A stretch of DNA of 64,000 bases from Brucella grignonensis (GTDB lineage: Bacteria; Pseudomonadota; Alphaproteobacteria; Rhizobiales; Rhizobiaceae). The notes beneath the pieces are model-generated. The model saw nothing but the letters and a program-made list of their open reading frames with translations, was not told the origin of the DNA and ran no database searches. Below are positions 8,595 through 17,413 of the stretch, one piece after another; position 1 is the first letter of the stretch; each line of letters begins with the position of its first letter. The stretch is from assembly GCF_002252505.1 (NCBI RefSeq), contig NZ_NNRL01000169.1, positions 124,001 through 188,000 of the forward strand, in the 5' to 3' direction. The position numbers and the translations under genes were made by a program.

Positions 8595-10113
8595 ACGGCT
8601 TAATCCCGAAATTGGATGTTATCGTTGTATGATAGAGTTTTACCTCAGCCTCGATGTCAGTTTTGGTCCAACCCATAATATCAGCAATCTGCTCGGCAAT
8701 GGATTGCACAACATCGCGTGCCATATTGCTGGACCAGCCAAGTCGCGTTCGCCGGAACAGCAGGTCATCAAGGTGCATCACTTTTTCATCGCGCGCATGG
8801 ATAAGCAGTTGCGATATTGCGATTTGTTCGCCACCTGTATCTATCCAGCCAAGATCATATTCCTGGCAATAATCCTGCGGCGCGTGACAAAGCGGTTTGG
8901 GTCGTGCAGATGGTTGAATATAGCGAGCGATTGTCCGTGTTATGTCTCGCCCCGCATTGCGATGCGTCATGATGATGCCGCCCGTATAGACAAAGTACCT
9001 TGGAGCGTATTTGCTGCTCATATCGTGCAGCAACACAGCTTCCGATCCGTCGGGCATTCCCGCACGCGCTGTTCGTGGACGAACACCAGCCCAGCTATAC
9101 AATACATCTTGTCGGGTGAGAGGCAGCGCAGGAAAAACCGTTGCAAAATCAGCCAACAATTTGTCCATCGTCTTCTCATCAACGCGAAAGCCTTCAGCAT
9201 CCGGCTCATGGGGTTCGTCGCTTGGGCCGAAGTAATGAATGTCTCCCCAGGGGATGAGGTAAAACGGATTTCCATCGGGCAGGCTGGTTTCGATCGCCAA
9301 GTTCTTAAATTCAGGCGGCAATCGTACAGCGAGATTACTTCCCTTAAGCCCCTGATTAAGCCTTGGAATATCACTGCGCTCGACGGGATGTAGCCCATCA
9401 ACCCATGCGCCTGCCGCATTGACGATAGAGCGCGTGGTGACTTGCTGTGGCAAACCTGATCGGAGATCGGTCGTATAAACGGTCCATAAGTCATTCTGAT
9501 CGCGGGCGATTTTGTCCACGCGCGTGTAATTGCAGGCAACGGCACCATTTTTCTCGGCATTGATGATGGCGTCGATGCAAATACGTTCGGGCCAGTCGAA
9601 CTGATATTCTGTAAACCGCAGAACGCCGCATAATTGGGTGTGATCGCGTAAATGGTGAAGTGCTGGTATTGCGGCAATTTCGGCAGGTGTCAGCAACTGA
9701 TCGTCAAGCGGGACGCCGTCGCGGTCCATGGCTTCCAGCAATCGACAGGCAAGTCTGATTTTCCACGGCGCAATACCATCTTTGCGATAGAGTGGAATAT
9801 GAAATGCAACCGGTCTTACACGTTCGGGGGTTTCGCGAATGAAGCGGCTGCGATCACGCATTGCCCGGCGAGCCAGTTCGAAATGCTCAAGCGCCATCCG
9901 TGGTGAACGCAGGAAGTTCAGAAGAGAGCGGCCCGGAGAAAAATAGGTCAAGCCGCAATGTTGCAAACGGCTTGACCGGCTGGTGGTGCCGCTTGCAAAA
10001 TCGCCTTGCTCGGCAAGAAAGACAGAGAAGCCGGCAGCGGAGAGATGATTGGCAGCGCTCGCTCCGATTATGCCTCCACCAATTATGCAGACGTCATAAA
10101 TCATGGCCGACAC
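8581..10113 (-). CDS. FAD-dependent glycerol-3-phosphate dehydrogenase-like oxidoreductase (GlpD/DAO fold)
   Basis: A 510-residue protein that begins with the FAD dinucleotide-binding motif CIIGGGIIGASAANHLSAAG and the following GDFASGTTSRSSRLQHCG, a clear GlpD signature. YFGPSDEPHEPDAEGFRVDE and SWAGVRPRTA are further family blocks, and the last 120 residues match the GlpD C-terminal helical domain (LLIHARDEKVMHLDDLLFRR). True GlpD is membrane-associated and passes electrons from glycerol 3-phosphate to quinone. Here there is no glycerol uptake or kinase gene nearby, and the operon otherwise handles amines, so a relative acting on another substrate is possible. ATG 10113 or the ATG three codons inside it could be the start. 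It follows the flavoprotein gene after zero spacing. Confidence 0.82.
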   Translation of the reverse strand: MSAMIYDVCIIGGGIIGASAANHLSAAGFSVFLAEQGDFASGTTSRSSRLQHCGLTYFSPGRSLLNFLRSPRMALEHFELARRAMRDRSRFIRETPERVRPVAFHIPLYRKDGIAPWKIRLACRLLEAMDRDGVPLDDQLLTPAEIAAIPALHHLRDHTQLCGVLRFTEYQFDWPERICIDAIINAEKNGAVACNYTRVDKIARDQNDLWTVYTTDLRSGLPQQVTTRSIVNAAGAWVDGLHPVERSDIPRLNQGLKGSNLAVRLPPEFKNLAIETSLPDGNPFYLIPWGDIHYFGPSDEPHEPDAEGFRVDEKTMDKLLADFATVFPALPLTRQDVLYSWAGVRPRTARAGMPDGSEAVLLHDMSSKYAPRYFVYTGGIIMTHRNAGRDITRTIARYIQPSARPKPLCHAPQDYCQEYDLGWIDTGGEQIAISQLLIHARDEKVMHLDDLLFRRTRLGWSSNMARDVVQSIAEQIADIMGWTKTDIEAEVKLYHTTITSNFGIKPYANA

Positions 10114-12183
10114 TCAGAATGTTATACAAAGACGCATCGCGTCGTAGATTGCGGCATGCACATTCCGGCTTGCGACGGCATCGCCGATACGATGTAATTG
10201 AAAGCTGCCGTTGCTGTTTCCCTCTGGTTGCGCTCGCTCTTCGAGCAGAGCGCTGAGATCAGTGACACCATTGTTTTTGGATAGATCACGAAGTTCTGTG
10301 AATACTTCATCCAGTGGGTAGGTGCCTTGCTCAACCACAAAACGATCTGCTTCGATCTCAAGAATATCGCCAGTTAATTCGTGGCGAAACGTACCAATGA
10401 TGCGATTGTTCTTGCGCAGCGATATAAGACGATACTCCGTCGTGAAAGCAATGTTCTGTTCTTTGAAAGCCTTGCGATATATAGCGCGGGTTGAATACTC
10501 GACCTCTTGCGACAGGCTGTCATCGGGTGTCACATAGCGCACTGTTGCTCCTTGACCGGCAAGATGGAGCGCAGTCGATGGTGCATCATGACGACCAGTG
10601 CCGTCATAAACGAGAATATCGCCGGTCTGGGTGGTTGTTGCGCCAAGGATATCCCACGGCGTTTCGCAATACTGGGCGCCTTCAAGCCATTCGGTATCCG
10701 GCATGCCGCCGGTCGCCACAATGACGACGTCAGGTTGCTCAGCCAGAACCTCTTCACTTCCGGCGTAAATTCCGCAACGAAGATCTACGCCCAATATTGC
10801 GAGTTCCGCCACCCGCCAGTCAATGATGGCAATGAGATCGCGGCGCCATATGGCACGTGTTGCAAGTAATAATTGCCCACCCGGCTTGTCGCCCGCTTCA
10901 AAAACAACCACTTTGTGGCCGCGCTCTGCACATACGCGTGCAGCTTCCAGCCCCGCAGGGCCTGCGCCCACGATGACGATTTTCTTTTGTTTGTCATTTG
11001 ATGCTTGGATGACTTGTGGTAGCAGCGTTTCACGGCCTGAGGCCGGATTGTGAATACAATTGACCTTTTTGAGCATGCAATAGGAAGCGCCAACGCAAGG
11101 CCGGATGCGGTCTTCTTCTCCGCGCTTGAGTTTATTGACCAGCTGCGGATCTGCCATATGCGCCCGTGTCATGGCAACCATATCAAGCAAGCCGTCACGG
11201 ATAGCGTGGCGGGCCGTTGCAATGTCGGCAATGCGGGCTGCGTGGAAAACCGGCAATCGCGTATGGGCGCGGAAGGCACCAACTTTTGCGAGGAATGGTG
11301 CAATAGGCGATGACATCCCCGGCATGTTTTGTTCAGCGAGCGCAATGACTGTGTCCATGCGGCCAAAGATGCAGTTGAAGACGTCAATCAGGCCTTCCCG
11401 CTCGAAGATCGCTGCGATTTCAAGACAGTCTTCAAATGAAAGTCCTTCATCGCTGGCTTCGTCGATCACAAAGCGCATGCTGACAATCAGGTCGTCGCCA
11501 ATCTGGCGGCGAATCTCTTCATGAACCATCAGGCCGAAACGCACGCGATTTTCGACTGATCCACCAAAGCGGTCCGAGCGGAAATTTGTGCGTGGAGAAA
11601 AGAACTGTCCGATCAGGTGTCCGCCGGTTAGTGTTTCAACACCATCCAACCCACCTTCGCGACATCGGCGAGCTGCTTCGCCGTAGGCTTTCACCACCCG
11701 GCGAATATCATGCGCATCCATCTCGCGCGAAAAAGCGCGATGTTGGGTTTCTCGTGAGCGCGAAGGGGCAATTGCCGGCAACCAGTTGAGCGTTGTGGCA
11801 TCAGCGCGTCTGCCCAGATGGGAAATCTGGCACATGGTGGCAGCGCCCTGCGCGTGAATACGTGTTGAAAGCGCTTGCAGATGCGGAATGATCTCGTCGG
11901 TTGCCATATTAAGCTGACCGCCGCCGCCCCAGCTTGAATCAACATCGACCATCGACGAGCCGCCAAACATGGTCAGTGCCAAACCACCTTTGGCTTTCTC
12001 TTCATGATAACGCTGGTAGCGTTCGAGCGGCAAACCGCCATCATCCAGAAAAGATGAATGGCTCGTGCTCATGATGCGGTTGCGTAACACCAAATTCTTG
12101 ATGGTGAGAGGCTGCAGGAGCGGGTCTCTGGAGACTGTCTGATCTTCAGGCAGAGACCGCTCGGAGATGGTTGGTAAAACCAT
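10114..12183 (-). CDS. NADH:flavin oxidoreductase of the 2,4-dienoyl-CoA reductase / trimethylamine dehydrogenase type
   Basis: A 689-residue two-part flavoenzyme. Residues 1-350 form an old-yellow-enzyme TIM barrel (LVLRNRIMSTSHSSFLDDGG near the start, CQISHLGRRADATTLNW, then GVETLTGGHLIGQFFSPRTN). Residues about 365-390 hold the cysteine cluster RPCVGASYCMLKKVNCIHNP, and the rest is a FAD/NAD-disulfide-reductase-like domain with IVIVGAGPAGLEAARVCAERG. Relatives are 2,4-dienoyl-CoA reductase, trimethylamine/dimethylamine dehydrogenases and N-methylproline demethylases. The cluster spacing is C-x5-C-x6-C, unlike the usual C-x2-C-x3-C-x11-C, so the 4Fe-4S ligation may be altered. Its operon of aminotransferase, GlpD-like enzyme and aldehyde dehydrogenase suggests degradation of an N-methylated or other amine compound (inference). 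Confidence 0.85.
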   Translation of the reverse strand: MVLPTISERSLPEDQTVSRDPLLQPLTIKNLVLRNRIMSTSHSSFLDDGGLPLERYQRYHEEKAKGGLALTMFGGSSMVDVDSSWGGGGQLNMATDEIIPHLQALSTRIHAQGAATMCQISHLGRRADATTLNWLPAIAPSRSRETQHRAFSREMDAHDIRRVVKAYGEAARRCREGGLDGVETLTGGHLIGQFFSPRTNFRSDRFGGSVENRVRFGLMVHEEIRRQIGDDLIVSMRFVIDEASDEGLSFEDCLEIAAIFEREGLIDVFNCIFGRMDTVIALAEQNMPGMSSPIAPFLAKVGAFRAHTRLPVFHAARIADIATARHAIRDGLLDMVAMTRAHMADPQLVNKLKRGEEDRIRPCVGASYCMLKKVNCIHNPASGRETLLPQVIQASNDKQKKIVIVGAGPAGLEAARVCAERGHKVVVFEAGDKPGGQLLLATRAIWRRDLIAIIDWRVAELAILGVDLRCGIYAGSEEVLAEQPDVVIVATGGMPDTEWLEGAQYCETPWDILGATTTQTGDILVYDGTGRHDAPSTALHLAGQGATVRYVTPDDSLSQEVEYSTRAIYRKAFKEQNIAFTTEYRLISLRKNNRIIGTFRHELTGDILEIEADRFVVEQGTYPLDEVFTELRDLSKNNGVTDLSALLEERAQPEGNSNGSFQLHRIGDAVASRNVHAAIYDAMRLCITF

Positions 12184-12197
12184 ATACGTTCTCCACT

Positions 12198-12221
12198 ACA
12201 GGTGGCGCTGTGACCACCTGT
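12198..12221 (-). promoter_or_regulatory. Intercistronic stem-loop
   Basis: An 8-bp perfect inverted repeat, ACAGGTGG (12198-12205) and CCACCTGT (12214-12221), lies in the 69-bp gap between the aminotransferase gene and the flavoprotein gene of the leftward operon. No T-run follows on the minus strand, so attenuation or mRNA-end protection is more likely than full termination. Confidence 0.45.
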
Positions 12222-12252
12222 ATGACAGTGTAATCGGAGTTGTTTGTTCGTA

Positions 12253-13659
12253 TCAGGCGCTGAGACGGCTTTCGGCTTTCAGCTCTTCCTGAACTTTCAC
12301 AATGCTTGAGCGCAGTATTTCCATCATGTCATCGATCTGATCACGCGTGATGATGAGCGCAGGCGACAGAACGCACATGCTACCGATCGGGCGGACGATC
12401 AGTCCGGACTGATAGCAATATCGGTCAATGCGCAGTGCAACTTGTGTGTCAAAAGGCGTCGCAGCAGAGGTGTCAGGACTGGTCTGGCATTCAACACAAC
12501 CCAAGAGGCCAACGCCACGGGCGCTGCCAATCAGTGGCAGTTCACCGAGTTCGCGGATTTTCTCCTGGAAATAAGGCGATATTTCTCGCACATGCTCCAG
12601 AATGTCATTCTTTTCAATGATATCAATATTGGCGAGGGCTGCCGCGCAACTCACAGGATGGCCGCTATAGGTATAACCATTGGTGTAATAGCTGCCTTTG
12701 GCGTTCTCACCGGAAACGCGATTGAGAACCGCGTCCGATATGACGAAGCCGCCAAGCGGTACATAGCCGGAGGTCACGCCTTTTGCGAACGTGATAATAT
12801 CTGGAACAATATCAAACACATCTTCAGATGCGAACCAGTGTCCGCAACGGCCAAAGCCCGTGACGACCTCATCCGAAATGTAGAGAATGTCGTGCTGACG
12901 GCAAATTTCGAGAATGCGGCGATGGTAGCCTTTGGGCGGAATAAGTATGCCGCCCGATGCCAGAACTGGTTCTGCCAGAAATGCACCCACATTGTCCGGG
13001 CCAAGCGTTTCAACGCGTTCGCGGAATTCATCGACAAGAAATTCAAGAAAGTCTGCTTCACTCATGCCGGCAGGGCGACGGAAAACATTTGGCGCTGAAA
13101 TGAACGAGACGTTATCAAGTTCAAGATCGAAATTAGGGCGATTACCTGCACGCCCCGAACAGGCGGCGGTAAGGTGTGTGCTGCCATGATAGCCGTCGAT
13201 GCGGCAGATAATGGCCTTTTTGTTCGGTCGTCCCAGCACGTTGTTGTAGAACTGCATGAAACGCAGTGCGGAATCCACCGCCGACGAGCCGCCGGTCGTA
13301 AAGAATGTATGGTTCAGATCGCCCGGTGCGAGTTCAGAAATGCGTTTTGCAAGAGCTGACGCAGGTCCATTGATCGAATACCATGGTGAGTTGTAGCAAA
13401 GGCGCAGCGCTTGTGCGGAAATGGCGTCGGCGATTTCCTTCGAGTTGTAGCCAACTTGCGTACACCACATGCCACCGGGGCCATCGATCAGACGTTTACC
13501 TTCACTGTCCCAGATGTAAATGCCATCAGCGCCGGTAAAGAGAGGGCGTCCCCCGCTGGTGCCAAGGCGAGCCATTTCCTCGGCGGGGCTGATCAAATGG
13601 CCATGTGCTGCCTGTTCGAGATTGGATTCATTCCATTCGCGCTGAATGTCGACGTACAT
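12253..13659 (-). CDS. Class III PLP-dependent aminotransferase (omega-transaminase type)
   Basis: A 468-residue aminotransferase. TTGGSSAVDSALRFMQFYNN is the cofactor phosphate-binding region, DGYHGSTHLTAACSG the aromatic ring-stacking segment, LYISDEVVTGFGRCG carries the conserved Asp, and TFAKGVTSGYVPLGG carries the Schiff-base lysine. The start is ATG 13659, because GGAGG stands five bases before it; an upstream ATG at 13671 lacks a site. The family acts on omega-amino acids, diamines and similar compounds, giving aldehydes that the aldehyde dehydrogenase of the same operon could oxidise. It is the first enzyme gene after the TetR gene, with a 104-bp gap. It is not close in sequence to the aminotransferase at 4606. 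Confidence 0.88.
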   Translation of the reverse strand: MYVDIQREWNESNLEQAAHGHLISPAEEMARLGTSGGRPLFTGADGIYIWDSEGKRLIDGPGGMWCTQVGYNSKEIADAISAQALRLCYNSPWYSINGPASALAKRISELAPGDLNHTFFTTGGSSAVDSALRFMQFYNNVLGRPNKKAIICRIDGYHGSTHLTAACSGRAGNRPNFDLELDNVSFISAPNVFRRPAGMSEADFLEFLVDEFRERVETLGPDNVGAFLAEPVLASGGILIPPKGYHRRILEICRQHDILYISDEVVTGFGRCGHWFASEDVFDIVPDIITFAKGVTSGYVPLGGFVISDAVLNRVSGENAKGSYYTNGYTYSGHPVSCAAALANIDIIEKNDILEHVREISPYFQEKIRELGELPLIGSARGVGLLGCVECQTSPDTSAATPFDTQVALRIDRYCYQSGLIVRPIGSMCVLSPALIITRDQIDDMMEILRSSIVKVQEELKAESRLSA

Positions 13660-13763
13660 TGTAACCTCCATTTGCTATCGTCGGCTTCCCCTGTTGGACC
13701 GATCTTTGACAGCGTTTCTGTGTTGCTCGTGCCTGCTTTTATGCGCAGGCACATGTGTTTGTG

Positions 13764-14432
13764 TTATGCAACCGCACCCGCTTCATCACCAGGCGGTGAT
13801 GCCACTGGCACTGAAAAATCCTTCGGAAAGAATGCGGACAAATATGTGTGACAAAGCCTGCGCGAGCGCTCGCGATGCGCAGGGCTTGTTTCGCCGCTGA
13901 CATGCGCGAAAAGCCAGCATCCGTCTGTCAACGCATAAAGCCCGCGTGCGACCGCTTCCGCATCGATTGTCATTGATCTGCTCTCAGCAAGCTGTGAAAC
14001 CAGATCAATGATCGTTGCAAGTGATCGTGTTTTAAGTTCAAGGCACCGCTTGCGGTAGGCCGGAACGCGTGAAGCCTCTGCCCAGAATGCCATCCATACC
14101 GCCAGATAGCGGGTTTTTGCGACGCGTGGATCAAAGTCAACATCAACGAGAAGCTGCAGACGGCGCGCCGGATCTTCCGGAGCGTTACGGATCGTTTCTC
14201 GCCAAAGATCTTCATAGTGGCTGGCCAAAAAATTGAGAGCCTCGAGGAGAAGTCTTTCTTTGGTTTTAAAATGAAATGCGATCACACCATAACTGCATCC
14301 GGCCTCGTCAGCGATGTCATTGACGGTAATTCCCGACAGGCCGCGACGCGCCACAACAGTCAAGGCTGCCGCAAGCAATTGTTGCTGGCGAGCCTGACTA
14401 TGGTTTGATAATTCTACATTTTTTTTTGCCAT
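13764..14432 (-). CDS. TetR/AcrR family regulator (BetI-like)
   Basis: A protein of about 222 residues with a TetR helix-turn-helix at residues 15-60: AALTVVARRGLSGITVNDIA, then EAGCSYGVIAFHFKTKERLL. The order and sequence resemble BetI-type repressors of choline and betaine genes. I prefer ATG 14432, because it begins MAKKNVELSNHSQARQQQLL like other members; the frame stays open to 14501 but that stretch is unlike the family. The C-terminal half is helical and carries the ligand pocket. It is divergent from the binding-protein gene at 14728, and two similar palindromes lie between them. It probably represses both the leftward catabolic operon and the rightward transporter until an amine-like substrate is present (inference). 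Confidence 0.87.
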   Translation of the reverse strand: MAKKNVELSNHSQARQQQLLAAALTVVARRGLSGITVNDIADEAGCSYGVIAFHFKTKERLLLEALNFLASHYEDLWRETIRNAPEDPARRLQLLVDVDFDPRVAKTRYLAVWMAFWAEASRVPAYRKRCLELKTRSLATIIDLVSQLAESRSMTIDAEAVARGLYALTDGCWLFAHVSGETSPAHRERSRRLCHTYLSAFFPKDFSVPVASPPGDEAGAVA

Positions 14433-14489
14433 ACAAAATTTGATAATCTCAGAACATATTGTAGTCAATGGACTTTCCAGAAATATTTT

Positions 14490-14526
14490 TTGATTGATCA
14501 ATCAGAATCTTATTGACCGATCAATC
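14490..14526. promoter_or_regulatory. Two TetR operator candidates in the divergent intergenic region
   Basis: TTGATTGATCAATC (14490-14503; the perfect palindrome is 14491-14504) and TTGACCGATCAATC (14513-14526) are two copies of one half-symmetric motif, with their starts 23 bp apart, about two helical turns. They lie between the divergent TetR gene and transporter operon. This is the expected arrangement for a TetR-family repressor, whose operators are often TTGA-TCAA-type palindromes. Binding has not been shown. Confidence 0.6.
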
Positions 14527-14727
14527 TAATGATCCAATACTGCAATGGCTTTATCCCGACACGCCAGCAAAAAAAGCGGCGGGAATATCAGTCGATCATC
14601 GGGAGTTGATCAGGCAGGTGCCTCGCTGAGAGGTTTGAAGCCGAACTAGGCTTTCTCGCGCAATTGAGTGCCTGAGAGCTGAAAGCGAGCGGCCACGAAT
14701 GGTCGCCGGGTAATAAGGGGAACATTG

Positions 14728-16365
14728 ATGGCATCGGATAAAAATACAACCAAGGCACCACCATGCGTTGTTGAGCTTGAGGCGAGCGCTTCAGGTTTTG
14801 GTGCAAATGCAGTTAGCCGGCGACACTTCCTTATGGGAGCGGCATCTCTGGCTTTGATCGCAAAATTGGGTTTTTCAAGTGATGCATTTGCCGCATCTGC
14901 ACCAGCCCAGGGTGGTGCCGCCCGCTTCGCTATCAATGACGGTGCGCAAACCGACAGTCTGGATCCGGCAAGCTGGCAGAGCTCGTTCACACAGGTGGTT
15001 TTTGGTGGCACACTTTGTAACGCTTTAACAGAACTGGCTACTGACGGCTCGGCCGCTCCTGATATTGCCGAAAGCTATTCAAGCTCTGATGATCTCATAG
15101 TCTGGACATTCAAACTCCGCGATGGGCTGAAGTTCCACGACGGTCGCAATGTCACAGCAAATGATGTCGTTGAATCCTATCGTCATCACATGGGGCCATC
15201 CTCTGTTTCTGCCGCGAAGGCTCTCGTTGAAACTATCAGCGACGTAAAAGCAGACGGTGATAAAACGGTCATATTCACGCTTTCAGGCGGAAATGCAGAC
15301 TTTCCTTATCTTGTTTCTGATTGTCATCTGGCAATCTTCCCAGCAAAAGATGGCGGAGGAATTGACTGGGAAAGCGGTGTAGCAACTGGCCCTTATATTA
15401 TGGAGGACCTTCAACCGGGCATATCGGCCTCGATGAAGCGTAATCCCAACTATCATAAGCCGGGACAGCCTTACTTCGACACGATTGAGTTCCTCAATAT
15501 TGTTGATGTTGCAGCTCGCACAAATGCGCTGCTGACTGGCGAAATCGATTATATGGTCGATGCCGATATAAAAACGCTATCGATGCTCGAAGGCAAGGAC
15601 GGTATCAACATATCTAAAGTCAGTGGCCTTCGCCATTTCAGCTTTGATATGAATGTTTCTGATGCCCCGTTCGACAATCCTGATGTGCGCATGGCTATCA
15701 AATATGCCATTGATCGCGATGACATCGTCAATAAGGCATTTCTTGGAAATGCGAAGGTCGCAAATGACAACCCTCTGGCACAGCAAATTCCTTTTGCGAT
15801 CAATCCAGAACCAATTCACAGTTATAACATCGATAAAGCCAAGGAGCATCTGGCGAAAGCGGGGCTTGATAGCCTCAAAGTAGAGCTTTCTGTCGCTGAA
15901 ACGGCTTTCCCAAATGCGATCGAAGCGGCGTTATTGTTTAAAGAGCATGCGGCAAAGGCAGGCATCGAGATTGAAGTTATCCGTGAAGCGGATGACGGAT
16001 ACTGGGATAATGTCTGGCAGAAAAAGCCTTTTGTGGGCGTTGACTGGCTTGGAAAGCCGACATTGGATTCATTGTTCACGACGACCTATGCAAGCGATGC
16101 ACCATGGAACGATACTGCCTGGAAAAATGCACGCTTTGATGAACTGCTCATCAAAGGACGCGCAGAAAAAGACAAGGCCAAGCGTCAGGAAATCTATTCC
16201 GAAATGCAGCAATTGCTGCATGACGATGGCGGCACCATCGTGATCGCTCACGCACTCTTCATCGATGCCATGTCCAACAAAATTGCGCATGGTGAGATTG
16301 GGAATCTGTTGCAATGCGATAACTTTCGCATGGCTGAAAGATGGTGGCGCGCAGACCTCGCTTGA
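14728..16365 (+). CDS. Peptide/opine-type ABC transporter substrate-binding protein (DppA/OppA family), Tat-exported
   Basis: A 545-residue family 5 solute-binding protein. The N-terminus has a twin-arginine signal: SRRHFLMG, a hydrophobic stretch, and a likely cut after FAASA or AFA near residue 55. Family blocks include DGLKFHDGRNVTANDVVESY and ATGPYIMEDLQPG. It would bind a di- or oligopeptide, opine or similar amine-containing solute in the periplasm and deliver it to the two permeases downstream. ATG 14728 follows AGGGGA; a TTG sits one codon earlier. It is divergent from the TetR gene. A Tat leader on this family is common in alphaproteobacteria and suggests folding before export. The ligand is unknown. 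Confidence 0.9.
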   Translation: MASDKNTTKAPPCVVELEASASGFGANAVSRRHFLMGAASLALIAKLGFSSDAFAASAPAQGGAARFAINDGAQTDSLDPASWQSSFTQVVFGGTLCNALTELATDGSAAPDIAESYSSSDDLIVWTFKLRDGLKFHDGRNVTANDVVESYRHHMGPSSVSAAKALVETISDVKADGDKTVIFTLSGGNADFPYLVSDCHLAIFPAKDGGGIDWESGVATGPYIMEDLQPGISASMKRNPNYHKPGQPYFDTIEFLNIVDVAARTNALLTGEIDYMVDADIKTLSMLEGKDGINISKVSGLRHFSFDMNVSDAPFDNPDVRMAIKYAIDRDDIVNKAFLGNAKVANDNPLAQQIPFAINPEPIHSYNIDKAKEHLAKAGLDSLKVELSVAETAFPNAIEAALLFKEHAAKAGIEIEVIREADDGYWDNVWQKKPFVGVDWLGKPTLDSLFTTTYASDAPWNDTAWKNARFDELLIKGRAEKDKAKRQEIYSEMQQLLHDDGGTIVIAHALFIDAMSNKIAHGEIGNLLQCDNFRMAERWWRADLA

Positions 16366-16383
16366 TCGCTCACCCTGATCACT

Positions 16384-16408
16384 GTTCCGACAATTCCATT
16401 GTCGGAAC
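16384..16408 (+). promoter_or_regulatory. Stem-loop after binding-protein gene
   Basis: A perfect 11-bp inverted repeat, GTTCCGACAAT (16384-16394) and ATTGTCGGAAC (16398-16408), with a three-base loop and no T-run. It sits between the binding-protein gene and the first permease gene. Such hairpins stabilise the upstream mRNA or attenuate read-through so that the binding protein is made in excess. Confidence 0.65.
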
Positions 16409-16426
16409 CTCGCGGAAGTTAGAGCT

Positions 16427-17413
16427 TTGCCCAAGAATTTCGTTCATAAACAGCTTCTCAATATGATTGTGACCCGTCTGGGGACGGGGCTCATCACATT
16501 GTTTGCCGTATCAATTATCATTTTTGCATCCATCGCAACTCTGCCGGGCGATTTTGCGAAGACGACTCTTGGCCGGTCTGCGACGCCGGAAACGGTTGCT
16601 GCGTTCCAGCAAGCGCTTGGTTTGGATAAATCAGCACCGGTGCGTTACGTTCACTGGATTACCGGGGCTCTTCAGGGTGATCTGGGGTTGTCGTTCTCGT
16701 CGGGGCGCGGGAAACCACGCACTGTATCCAGTATTATAGAGCCGCGTTTGAAGAATACACTGTTTCTTGCAGGTATAACGGCTCTTATCGCTATCCCAGT
16801 TGCGCTGGTACTTGGCATCGTGGCGGCAGTGCGGCGTAAAAGCTGGCTCGATCGTAATCTTAACGCGTTTACGCTTGCCAGCATTTCGTTTCCCGAGTTT
16901 TTTGTAGCTTATGTGTTGATGCTGCTCTTTGCAGTAAAGTTCCCCATTTTCTATTCGTTGGCACGAATTACACCAACTATGGGCACTTTGGAAGTTATTG
17001 AACGTCTCGCGCTACCAGTGCTGACACTGAGTTTTGGTGTTATTGCCCATATGATGCGCATGAGCCGTGCGGCGATAATCAATCTGATGTCGCACGCTTA
17101 TATTGAAATGGCCAACCTCAAAGGGGCGTCGCCCTGGCGTGTCGTACTGCGCCATGCACTGCCCAATGCATGGGGGCCGATTGTCACCGTTATCGCCTTC
17201 AATCTTGCCTATCTGATTGTCGGTGTTGTGGTTGTCGAAGTTGTCTTTGTTTATCCGGGAATAGGGCAGGCAATGGTTGATGCTGTCCGAACACGCGATA
17301 TCCCCGTTGTTCAGGCCTGCGCGCTCATTTTTGCCGCCACTTACATCATGCTCAATCTCGTTGCTGATGTAATTGCGATGGTCACTAACCCGAGATTGGC
17401 GCATCCAAAATGA
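16427..17413 (+). CDS. Dipeptide/oligopeptide-type ABC transporter permease, DppB family
   Basis: A 328-residue inner-membrane permease with about six transmembrane segments, the first after a short cytoplasmic start (LGTGLITLFAVSIIIFASIA). ATLPGDFAKTTLG is the DppB-type periplasmic loop, and the segment around EMANLKGASPWRVVLRHALP is the EAA motif that contacts the ATPase. The start is set at TTG 16427, with GGAAG eight bases upstream; an ATG at 16463 is the alternative but has no ribosome site. It overlaps the next permease gene by four bases (ATGA), so the two are translated together. It forms the membrane channel with that permease for the solute carried by the Tat-exported binding protein. 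Confidence 0.9.
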   Translation: MPKNFVHKQLLNMIVTRLGTGLITLFAVSIIIFASIATLPGDFAKTTLGRSATPETVAAFQQALGLDKSAPVRYVHWITGALQGDLGLSFSSGRGKPRTVSSIIEPRLKNTLFLAGITALIAIPVALVLGIVAAVRRKSWLDRNLNAFTLASISFPEFFVAYVLMLLFAVKFPIFYSLARITPTMGTLEVIERLALPVLTLSFGVIAHMMRMSRAAIINLMSHAYIEMANLKGASPWRVVLRHALPNAWGPIVTVIAFNLAYLIVGVVVVEVVFVYPGIGQAMVDAVRTRDIPVVQACALIFAATYIMLNLVADVIAMVTNPRLAHPK

